This document shows, in pieces, positions 1-5,623 of a stretch of DNA of 7,756 nt. The translations under genes and the position numbers were made by a program. The notes under the pieces were generated by a model. That model searched no databases, was not told the origin of the DNA, and saw only the letters and a program-made list of their open reading frames with translations. Origin of the DNA: CAZDBA01 sp964503615 (GTDB lineage Bacteria; Planctomycetota; Planctomycetia; Pirellulales; Pirellulaceae). Within the stretch, counting starts at the first letter, position 1; each line of letters begins with the position of its first letter. The DNA lies in contig CAZDBA010000196.1 in NCBI GenBank assembly GCA_964503615.1, positions 1 to 7,756 on the forward strand, read 5' to 3'.

Positions 1-85
1 TCTGGCCGACATCGGCTACGAGGCGCTTGGTGTCGAGCCGTTTTTGCCGTTCATGGAAGGCCCTCCAAATAAATCTGCTATATAG
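1..85 (+). CDS. 3' end of an unrecognised protein-coding gene (partial)
   Basis: An open frame enters from the left edge (first full codon at position 2) and stops with TAG at 83-85. It gives about 27 residues, beginning LADIGYEALGVEPFLPF and ending NKSAI. This frame has a more protein-like composition than the other two, and it is followed after only 39 bp by the next plus-strand gene, so the two may be co-transcribed. I do not recognise the family, and the fragment is too short for a functional call. The possibility that it is non-coding cannot be excluded. Confidence 0.45.
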   Translation, partial: LADIGYEALGVEPFLPFMEGPPNKSAI

Positions 86-124
86 CTCGTCTGAATTGGT
101 AGATATTTCTAACTTTTCGTTTGA

Positions 125-1345
125 ATGAATGGATCTAACGTGAAACTTTTTCAAGTTACTTTTCTTGCTGTTGTGTTCATCGTGTGCCAAATGAGCGACG
201 CGCAGGAGTTGAGTATCGATTTTTCTAAACCTGGTTTTTCAAAGGTCAAACCGGACTCGGGGCCCTCCGTCGAAATCGAGGGTGGTTTCATGGTTCCCTA
301 TACAACCACGATCCCGGGGTCCGAAGTTGCTTTTGAAATGATCCCGATTCCTGGTGGCGAGTTTCTCATGGGCAGTCCCGCAGACGAAACGGATCGTCGT
401 GATGACGAAGGGCCACAGGTCAAGATTACGGTCCAGCCGTTCTGGATGGGAAAGTATGAAGTGACTTGGGGTGAGTACAACCATTACATGGGATTGACAC
501 CCAGTTTCCAAAATTTCAAACGAAAAGGAATTCGGCAGGTTACCGATGATAACAAGATTGACACGATTACGTCCCCTTCGGGGCTATGGAAACCCGAGAC
601 AACGTACGATGCTGGCGATGGTGATAAGGAACCAGCTGCATCGGTCAGCCAATATGCCGCAAAGCAGTACACTAAGTTCTTAAGCCTGCTGACTGATGAG
701 TTTTATCGTTTGCCGACAGAGGCCGAATGGGAGTATGCATGCCGAGGCGGCACGACGACTCGATTTTACTTTGGTGATGATGCAGCGGATATCGACAAAC
801 ATGCTTGGCACTATGACAACGCGGATGAATTCCGGCATACGTGTGGTGAGCTGTTGCCCAATCCTTTTGGATTGTATGACATGTACGGTAACGTAGCCGA
901 ATGGGTGCTCGATCGTTATTCCGAAGACGGTTACCAGAGGTTGAAAGGAAAGACCTCGACGACCGAGCAGGCGTTTAATCAACCCACGGAGTTGTACCAG
1001 CGAGTTTGTCGAGGAGGTAGCTATCAGTTGGAGATTGAAGATTGTCGCAGTGCGGCCCGTCAAGCCTCTGTTGACGAGTGGAGGGCTGGTGATCCAAACG
1101 TTCCTCAAAGTCCATGGTGGCTAGCGAATGACGAACTTGATTCACCTTGCTACGGAATCGGTTTTCGCTTGATGCGTCCACTTCAAGCTCCAGAGACCAG
1201 AAAGGCAAAAGAAGCGTTTTGGTCTGCTGATCTAGAAGAAATCGACGACGATGCAGCGGATCGGATAGATTCGCACGGGAAAGGTGCGATTGGACTGGTC
1301 GACCCAGAACTCTTGAAAGCGGTCAAAGAGCTGAGTGATGAATAG
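125..1345 (+). CDS. Secreted formylglycine-generating-enzyme (SUMF1/FGE-sulfatase) domain protein, probably non-canonical
   Basis: The 406-residue product begins with a signal peptide (hydrophobic core about residues 8-21, likely cleavage after SDA, residue 26), so it is probably exported. Residues about 70-353 form an FGE-sulfatase/SUMF1 domain. Landmarks are IPGGEFLMGS (75-84), WMGKYEVTWGEY (107-118), YRLPTEAEWEYACRGG (194-209), NPFGLYDMYGNVAEW (246-260), RVCRGGSY (293-300) and GIGFRLMRP (344-352). Residues about 120-178 are a long insert relative to the minimal domain, followed by QYAAKQYTKFL. In true FGE the two catalytic cysteines sit shortly after the GGSY motif. Here the sequence reads QLEIEDCRSAAR, with Leu where the first cysteine would be, and C307 aligns poorly with the second. 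Formylglycine formation on sulfatases is therefore doubtful; family members of this kind often have other or unknown roles. An acidic tail (about 360-406) follows the domain. The ATG at 125 has no clear ribosome site; GTG at 140 is an alternative that keeps the signal peptide. Family call confident, function not. Confidence 0.92.
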   Translation: MNGSNVKLFQVTFLAVVFIVCQMSDAQELSIDFSKPGFSKVKPDSGPSVEIEGGFMVPYTTTIPGSEVAFEMIPIPGGEFLMGSPADETDRRDDEGPQVKITVQPFWMGKYEVTWGEYNHYMGLTPSFQNFKRKGIRQVTDDNKIDTITSPSGLWKPETTYDAGDGDKEPAASVSQYAAKQYTKFLSLLTDEFYRLPTEAEWEYACRGGTTTRFYFGDDAADIDKHAWHYDNADEFRHTCGELLPNPFGLYDMYGNVAEWVLDRYSEDGYQRLKGKTSTTEQAFNQPTELYQRVCRGGSYQLEIEDCRSAARQASVDEWRAGDPNVPQSPWWLANDELDSPCYGIGFRLMRPLQAPETRKAKEAFWSADLEEIDDDAADRIDSHGKGAIGLVDPELLKAVKELSDE

Positions 1346-1432
1346 TCGGATATTTGGTTGTAGGCTCACTAATTGGGCTGCTGCTGAACCCGGTCGGGTG
1401 GCACCAGTCGGATCACCATCGATAGTGTTGTC

Positions 1433-1532
1433 NNNNNNNNNNNNNNNNNNNNNNNNNNNNNNNNNNNNNNNNNNNNNNNNNNNNNNNNNNNNNNNNNNNN
1501 NNNNNNNNNNNNNNNNNNNNNNNNNNNNNNNN
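1433..1532. other. Assembly gap (100 Ns) between two contigs
   Basis: Exactly 100 undetermined bases, the conventional placeholder for a scaffold join of unknown length. The left flank (1346-1432) and right flank (1533-1562) contain no gene I can support. The right flank is the immediate 3' side of the minus-strand membrane-protein gene, so any terminator for that operon is lost in the gap. The distance between the FGE-like gene and the membrane-protein cluster is unknown. Confidence 0.97.
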
Positions 1533-1562
1533 GGTTAAGTACCTTGGAAAAAGGATGGCTCG

Positions 1563-2351
1563 TCAACCAAAAAACTCGCTTAGTACTTGTCGGATCAAAG
1601 AAAACACTTCGACGTAGGCGTTTTGAAACGACTCTTTGCGAAGAAACGATGGGGCGACGGATGGGCTGCCAATAAATGGGCGTAACACGTAACCGGTCTG
1701 AATCCCCACGAACGCGTAGACCACGATCCACATTCGAATCATCCAGCGGTGGCGTCTGTTTCGATTGACTAGCTGGGCATAGTAAGCATTTAGTTGGATT
1801 TGGGCCGTAATACTGGCCACGGCGAACATCGCCGCGTTAAACAGAATCGCTAATGCGTAGTTGACACTGTTCGCCTGTAACGAAGCGTAGAAAAACAGCG
1901 TGATCGGAAACAGAGATGCCAGGATCAAAGTCAATCCGGCTTGAACCGATACGATCGCTCGCAATGCCTCTCTGAAATCGTCGCGTAAACCCAGTAACGT
2001 GTTGATTACGAAAAAACTGGGAAGCGAGATCGCTAAGGTAAAGCAAAGTAACAAGGGGACTTTAATCGCCGAATAAATCAGCTGTGGAATTTGAGCCGCG
2101 AATTCCCGCTCGCCAGAAACGTAGGCATACGATCCCATCGCCGCACCGTAGATCGGACCGCAAATCAAAACGATTGTGATTACTTTGCGAAGTGGTAACC
2201 CCGCGATCGAATCGTTCGCTTCAGCTTGAGTGGTCGAGGGATTCGAGTCCTGGAAATTACCGCGGCGCAAGACGTGGTCGACGGTGTCAAACCCTCGAAC
2301 CACGAATTGCCAGTGCCGCCGTAATGTCTTTTTGTAAGACGTTTTTCCCAT
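1563..2351 (-). CDS. Multi-pass membrane protein, paralogue of the adjacent upstream gene
   Basis: The 262-residue protein has about five predicted membrane segments (roughly 57-77, 95-120, 131-155, 162-185, 203-222), a hydrophilic N-terminus of about 55 residues and a cytoplasm-like basic stretch before the last segment (NRNRRHR, 196-202). It shares clear motifs with the 331-residue protein 42 bp upstream: KVPLL-x3-TL-x4-PS-x2-V-x-N-x-L-x-G (97-121), a pre-membrane VDHVLRRG segment (24-31), and G-x-Q-x-G-[YW]-VLRPFIGSP (216-230). The two are therefore tandem paralogues. The spacing suggests one transcript, starting upstream of the longer gene. ATG at 2351 is the only reasonable start because a stop codon lies in frame 6 bp upstream; a GAGGA ribosome site is present but about 20 nt away, further than usual. 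I do not recognise a named family, and no catalytic or transporter signature is visible. Confidence 0.85.
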   Translation of the reverse strand: MGKTSYKKTLRRHWQFVVRGFDTVDHVLRRGNFQDSNPSTTQAEANDSIAGLPLRKVITIVLICGPIYGAAMGSYAYVSGEREFAAQIPQLIYSAIKVPLLLCFTLAISLPSFFVINTLLGLRDDFREALRAIVSVQAGLTLILASLFPITLFFYASLQANSVNYALAILFNAAMFAVASITAQIQLNAYYAQLVNRNRRHRWMIRMWIVVYAFVGIQTGYVLRPFIGSPSVAPSFLRKESFQNAYVEVFSLIRQVLSEFFG

Positions 2352-2393
2352 GAGTCGCTACGTTTCATTCCTCTGTGGTACCAAAATGGTTTA

Positions 2394-3389
2394 TCAAAAC
2401 ATCAAGTTGTCGATTGCCTGGATGACCGCTTCGAAAAAGTTGGAGTTGCGAACGCGGAACCATGAAAAATCTTTGTTGGGTGATCCGATAAAGGGGCGTA
2501 GCACCCAACCCATTTGAGCGCCCACCAAACCAAATAGCACGATCCAGCAACAAAAGACTTTGCGAACATGATGACCAAGCACAACACCTTCGAGTGAATC
2601 CAAAGGGCCTGGAGGTTTGGGCTTGAGCGGTTTTGTTGCTGGCGTTTCTGTGTCTTGGTCTGTAAACGCGAGACCGGAAACAACTGGGCTTTTGACGTCG
2701 CCAAGTTCGACAGCGTCGTCAGGTTCTTCTTGCGAACGGGTTGGATCCACTTCAGTAGTTTGAGACGTTTGCGAAAATTGAGGTTGGACCGGGTACCGCG
2801 TGGTGGAGGGTTCCTGATCGGTTGTTGACTTTTTCTTTTGGGCGGAAGAGAGTCGATTTAATGTTTGGATTAGGAACACCAGACCCAAGACACCTGCGAC
2901 CGCAAACACAACCACGTTCAACAGAACGATAAATGCATAGTTGGGAGTTGAAACGGAAAAGAAAGCCAGGATCGGACCCATCGAAGCCAGGACCGACAGA
3001 TTTACGGCCAGAGAAGCGATCAACAGCTTGAGCACGGGTATCCCGCGAAGCTTCGAGCCGACTAGTGCGTTGAAAACGTAGAGCGACGGGAACGTAACCA
3101 CCAAAGTCAAGAAGAATAGCAAGGGGACTTTGCACATCGACGCTACCGTTTGCATGATCGCTTTTTGATAGGCTTCATTCTCGAAACCGTTTACTACTGC
3201 AAACACTCCCATGCACACTCCGTACAGGGCTGCCATAAGGAAAACCAAAAACGTGATCCCGAACAATGGGATCTTGATATCGGCGTTGCGAATGTCAGAG
3301 GGTTTAGTGGCCTCACCTCGCAGAATCCGGTCCAGATGATAAAGCCAGCCGGCCATTGGTCGCCGCGGCAGGTCGATCGCTTTGCTCAT
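2394..3389 (-). CDS. Multi-pass membrane protein with long hydrophilic linker, first gene of a tandem paralogue pair
   Basis: The 331-residue protein has membrane segments at about 40-66, 86-109, 119-145, 149-176 and 278-297. It shares with its downstream neighbour the KVPLL-x3-TL-x4-PS core (87-102), the pre-membrane LDRILRGE segment (19-26) and the near-C-terminal VLRPFIGSP motif (296-304). Between the fourth and fifth segments it carries about 90 extra, low-complexity residues (about 182-272). These are rich in Thr, Ser, Pro, Gln and acidic residues, start with a KKK cluster, and are nearly absent from the paralogue. A GAGAG ribosome site lies 8 nt before the ATG at 3389. A 17-bp palindrome matching one upstream of the neighbouring regulator operon lies 32 bp before the start, which suggests control by that regulator. 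Function is not recognisable; a membrane-embedded, envelope-related or stress-related role would be a guess. Confidence 0.87.
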   Translation of the reverse strand: MSKAIDLPRRPMAGWLYHLDRILRGEATKPSDIRNADIKIPLFGITFLVFLMAALYGVCMGVFAVVNGFENEAYQKAIMQTVASMCKVPLLFFLTLVVTFPSLYVFNALVGSKLRGIPVLKLLIASLAVNLSVLASMGPILAFFSVSTPNYAFIVLLNVVVFAVAGVLGLVFLIQTLNRLSSAQKKKSTTDQEPSTTRYPVQPQFSQTSQTTEVDPTRSQEEPDDAVELGDVKSPVVSGLAFTDQDTETPATKPLKPKPPGPLDSLEGVVLGHHVRKVFCCWIVLFGLVGAQMGWVLRPFIGSPNKDFSWFRVRNSNFFEAVIQAIDNLMF

Positions 3390-3421
3390 GATTTAACTCT
3401 CATTTGTAATCTCGAAATTTG

Positions 3422-3438
3422 ACTCTGTATTGCAAAGT
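3422..3438. promoter_or_regulatory. Putative operator B (ACTCTG-TATTG-CAAAGT), upstream of the paralogous membrane-protein pair
   Basis: Imperfect inverted repeat with 6-bp arms and a 5-bp centre. It is the reverse complement of the 17-bp site at 4632-4648 with a single mismatch (C at 3425). Reading the plus strand, flanking bases are also alike (GACT before, CAAAGTAAAA across the right arm). It sits 32 bp upstream of the 331-residue membrane-protein gene. The inferred ligand is the winged-helix regulator encoded next door. Confidence 0.68.
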
Positions 3439-3465
3439 AAAAAGGTGTAAAAGTAGTTATTTCAA
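3436..3465 (-). promoter_or_regulatory. Candidate sigma70-type promoter for the membrane-protein pair
   Basis: On the minus strand a TTGAAA -35 candidate (3460-3465) is followed after 18 bp by a TTTACT -10 candidate (3436-3441). The -10 overlaps the right arm of operator B, so a bound repressor would block RNA polymerase. The -10 match is only moderate; assignment is by inspection. Confidence 0.4.
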
Positions 3466-3513
3466 TGTTGGTTAAGTGTCACCGCCAGCTTTCTGATCTG
3501 TGCCTGCCAGCGA

Positions 3514-3933
3514 CTAACTGACCGCAGGAGAGAGGCCGTCACCGCCCCTGTCCTGTTCTCGGGAAAGTTTGGCAGGATTCACGGCTTGATTTGCGGACGA
3601 CTTTGCCGCTTGCAAAATCGCTTCTAGCGCGGTCAAGTACTTTTCAAATGCCTTACGACCTTTGGCGGTAAGCTTGTAATGGCTGTTGGTGTTTCTGCCT
3701 TGTCCCGTTTTTCGAACCGTTAAAACTTTCGATTCGACTAGAACTTTCAAGTGCCGGTTCAGGTTACCGTCGGTCAAATCACAAAGCTGTTTCAGGTCGT
3801 TAAAATTCATTCCGTTTTGGCTTCCGACGATTGTTGTCATGATTCCCAAACGGGCTTTTTCATGAAACACACGGTCGATATCGTCGAGCGCCGAGCGAGC
3901 AGATACGGGCGGAGTTAAATGATCTTTAGCCAC
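3514..3933 (-). CDS. Winged-helix transcriptional regulator (HTH_34/MarR-ArsR-like)
   Basis: The 139-residue product is dominated by one winged-helix DNA-binding domain at about residues 20-107. It opens with DRVFHEKARLGIMTTI, continues with a helix-turn-helix whose recognition helix is about TDGNLNRHLKVL (54-65), and has a wing strand rich in basic and polar residues (LTVRKTGQGRNTNSHYKLT, 71-89), then a helix typical of dimerisation in this family. No ligand or metal motif is visible, and the last 30 residues are polar and poorly ordered. I chose the GTG at 3933: it overlaps the stop of the upstream membrane-protein gene by 8 nt and has GGAG 7 nt upstream, so translation is probably coupled. 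A longer open frame reaches 4083, but that part lies inside the neighbouring gene. The two palindromes at 4632 and 3422 are its likely binding sites (inference). Small regulators of this kind are commonly repressors. Confidence 0.88.
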   Translation of the reverse strand: MAKDHLTPPVSARSALDDIDRVFHEKARLGIMTTIVGSQNGMNFNDLKQLCDLTDGNLNRHLKVLVESKVLTVRKTGQGRNTNSHYKLTAKGRKAFEKYLTALEAILQAAKSSANQAVNPAKLSREQDRGGDGLSPAVS

Positions 3934-4570
3934 GTCGCCGCTCCAAATTCCAGAATAAAACACCAGCCAAGTAGGCTTGGCCAACTCCGAACGAAGCCAG
4001 CATCTCCCAACCCTGCAATTCACGAGTCCACCAGTTACAGGCCAACAGGGTTGCACCGGCGAAAAGAAAGTAACCGGCGACACCGATCGCTGGGGCGGGC
4101 AAGTCGTGCCGACAATTCAGCAGGCCGAGACTGTAAACCATCGACCACAATCCTGGCAGCGCCCAGACCAAACTCGCCTCCGTCGTAGGTTGGGGCGAGT
4201 TAGATAACTCATGAGCGTGTACCACAATCAATGCGGTCAAAGCAAAACCGACGAACAGGCTGGAGGAGATATGACGCACCAAAGACCAATGCATCTTGCC
4301 AACCATCTGATTTTCACTGACGCGAGAGCGGACCAGCATTTCGATAGCCGCGATGGCAGCACTGGCAATTGCTACTGCGAACCAGACCGTAAGGTAGCGG
4401 TTGATCTGAGTGGAGAAATCGACGATCCAAATCGACTGGACCCATGCACCTAACGCAAGCAAAGCGACAGAAACACCGACTGCAGCGGAACGAAAACCTC
4501 GATAGGTCTCAGTCCGATCCAGTTGGGCTCGAATCTCCGCTATGTCCGATAGTGCTCGGTGAATGTTCAT
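3926..4570 (-). CDS. Six-pass membrane protein translationally coupled to a winged-helix regulator
   Basis: The 214-residue protein starts with a polar, probably helical N-terminus (IHRALSDIAEIRAQLDR, 3-19), followed by six likely membrane segments at about 28-48, 60-80, 101-121, 134-151, 159-178 and 186-207, ending in the basic tail LERRRG. No transporter, kinase or enzyme signature is recognisable. It is the first gene of a two-gene unit: its TAA overlaps the GTG of the regulator by 8 nt. Pairing of a small membrane protein with a one-domain winged-helix regulator suggests that the membrane protein either senses a condition or is the main target of autoregulation (inference). The ATG at 4570 has no evident Shine-Dalgarno sequence. 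Putative promoter and operator lie 61-102 bp upstream. Confidence 0.87.
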   Translation of the reverse strand: MNIHRALSDIAEIRAQLDRTETYRGFRSAAVGVSVALLALGAWVQSIWIVDFSTQINRYLTVWFAVAIASAAIAAIEMLVRSRVSENQMVGKMHWSLVRHISSSLFVGFALTALIVVHAHELSNSPQPTTEASLVWALPGLWSMVYSLGLLNCRHDLPAPAIGVAGYFLFAGATLLACNWWTRELQGWEMLASFGVGQAYLAGVLFWNLERRRG

Positions 4571-4631
4571 TTAATCGAAAAAAGCAATGAAAACGTGAAT
4601 TCGTACCTTTGTCCTGCGGCCTTTCAAATTG

Positions 4632-4648
4632 ACTTTGCAATACAAAGT
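4632..4648. promoter_or_regulatory. Putative operator A (ACTTTG-CAATA-CAAAGT), upstream of the membrane protein/regulator operon
   Basis: Perfect inverted repeat: ACTTTG and CAAAGT arms around CAATA. It lies 61 bp upstream of the first gene of the regulator operon and overlaps the candidate -10 hexamer. A nearly identical site in reverse orientation occurs at 3422-3438, upstream of the next operon. A palindrome repeated only at these two promoter positions next to a winged-helix gene is the expected pattern for an autoregulated local regulon. I did not see further copies elsewhere in the window by eye. Confidence 0.74.
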
Positions 4649-4672
4649 AAAACGGCTGGTAGACGTTGTCAA
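4644..4672 (-). promoter_or_regulatory. Candidate sigma70 promoter of the membrane protein/regulator operon
   Basis: On the minus strand there is a consensus -35, TTGACA (4667-4672), a 17-bp spacer (4650-4666) and a TACTTT -10 candidate (4644-4649) that overlaps operator A. The predicted start would fall inside the palindrome, leaving a leader of about 65 nt before the ATG at 4570. The perfect -35 and ideal spacing make this the best promoter in the window. Confidence 0.55.
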
Positions 4673-4729
4673 GTTTAGTTTTTTTCAATTGGGGGTGAAA
4701 TTTGGAGGTTTTTGTTCGATTGACTCGCT

Positions 4730-4774
4730 AAAAAAAAGGGGCCAAGCGGAGCGGAATCCACTTGGCCCTTTTTT
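4730..4774 (-). terminator. Intrinsic terminator of the 226-residue gene (symmetrical, possibly bidirectional)
   Basis: GGGCCAAG (4739-4746) pairs perfectly with CTTGGCCC (4761-4768) across a 14-nt loop. The stem is extended by an A-run on the left and a T-run on the right (4769-4774), so either strand gives a GC stem followed by a U-tract. It begins about 80 bp after the stop of the minus-strand gene at 4855-5535 and separates that gene from the regulator operon promoter. Confidence 0.88.
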
Positions 4775-4854
4775 GGTTGTTGAGTTATTTGCCGATTCAC
4801 AACTTCATGCTTCCGATAGATTCGTTAGCGTAGTAGGTTGCGATTCGATTTTGT

Positions 4855-5535
4855 CTACAGGAAAGTTCGAGGAGAATGCTCGAACGATTCAGGCAATTGT
4901 TCAGCCGATCTGACACCAAACAGAAGAATCTTATCCGCATCGATCGGGCCGTACTTGTTGCAAGCCCAGACAAAGGAAGCGTTGACGATCTTGTGTAGAT
5001 CTTTGACGTCTCCTGAGATTCGTGGGCTGTCCATTGGCATCTCCAGCCATTTCTTGAATGGCGTAGAGGTGCGAGCAGGTAACCTGAACGAACCGGATTG
5101 CTCCTTTAGGTAGGTCGTCAACTCTTGCAAGTTATCAGAACCACGTTGCTTGACTGTAATGGCAATGCCTTGCAACAACGCATTGAAAACTCGATCCCCA
5201 GCTTCCAGATCTCCGGCGATGGCAGGAGTTGCTGGCTGTTGATTTGGTTGCCTGCCATAGTTTGCGGAAACCGGTGGCTCCGGTCCAATTTCGGCTTCTG
5301 ACTTGTTTCGCAAAACCATGATTTTGCCAAGCAATCCGCCCAGGTTTACCCGACGTTCATCAAGGCTTTCCTTCAATCGTTTGACCAAGCTACCGTAAAG
5401 CAAGTTGGGTTCTTCGCCGAACTCATTTTCCAGAATGTCGATCGCCTGTTGAATGATCTCCAAACTGGTTCCTTCTGGAAACGAGTTGAACAACAGTCGC
5501 CGTCGCAGCGACTTTTCTTTGTCAGATACACTCAT
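4855..5535 (-). CDS. Uncharacterised 226-residue soluble protein downstream of amt
   Basis: The product has no signal peptide and no membrane segment, so it is predicted to be cytoplasmic. Three parts can be seen: an N-terminal helical region (about 1-77) with a charged start (KEKSLRRRLL) and a regular amphipathic pattern; a Pro/Gln/Ala-rich linker (about 82-108); and a C-terminal helical region (about 110-226) with a conserved-looking end, NKYGPIDADKILLFGVRSAEQLPE (split here as NKYGPIDADK at 193-202 and VRSAEQLPE at 208-216) and a final SPRTFL. I do not recognise a family. It follows amt by 88 bp on the same strand and ends before a strong terminator, so it could be co-transcribed with amt, but a stable hairpin lies between them. 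The ATG at 5535 has AGGA about 11 nt upstream. Confidence 0.82.
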   Translation of the reverse strand: MSVSDKEKSLRRRLLFNSFPEGTSLEIIQQAIDILENEFGEEPNLLYGSLVKRLKESLDERRVNLGGLLGKIMVLRNKSEAEIGPEPPVSANYGRQPNQQPATPAIAGDLEAGDRVFNALLQGIAITVKQRGSDNLQELTTYLKEQSGSFRLPARTSTPFKKWLEMPMDSPRISGDVKDLHKIVNASFVWACNKYGPIDADKILLFGVRSAEQLPESFEHSPRTFL

Positions 5536-5563
5536 TTTTCTTTTCTTCCTATTTTCGATCTTT

Positions 5564-5599
5564 ACACACAGCCCGTTCCGTAAGGGAGGAGCTGTGGGT
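5564..5599 (-). other. Stem-loop between amt and the 226-residue gene
   Basis: ACACACAGC (5564-5572) pairs with GCTGTGGGT (5591-5599) with one mismatch, around an 18-nt loop that can form a small inner stem. Transcribed on the minus strand, it starts about 25 nt after the amt stop and ends about 28 nt before the next ATG. There is no T-run after it on the minus strand, so it is not a classical intrinsic terminator. It could be an mRNA 3'-end stabiliser or an attenuating hairpin that lowers expression of the second gene (inference). Confidence 0.5.
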
Positions 5600-5623
5600 A
5601 GAGACCGCTTCTTTTAGACGAAC

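Noticed and set aside
1338..1432. Small gene starting in the ATGAATAG overlap after the FGE-like gene, or a hydrophobic 20-residue stretch in another frame (about 1348-1422)
   Set aside because: The first runs into the Ns without recognisable sequence; the second has no good start and stops at 1423-1425. At a contig edge a frameshift error is possible, so neither can be supported.
3934..4083. Longer N-terminus for the winged-helix regulator
   Set aside because: This part overlaps the membrane-protein gene and does not resemble the family; GTG 3933 has a GGAG site and the typical coupling overlap.
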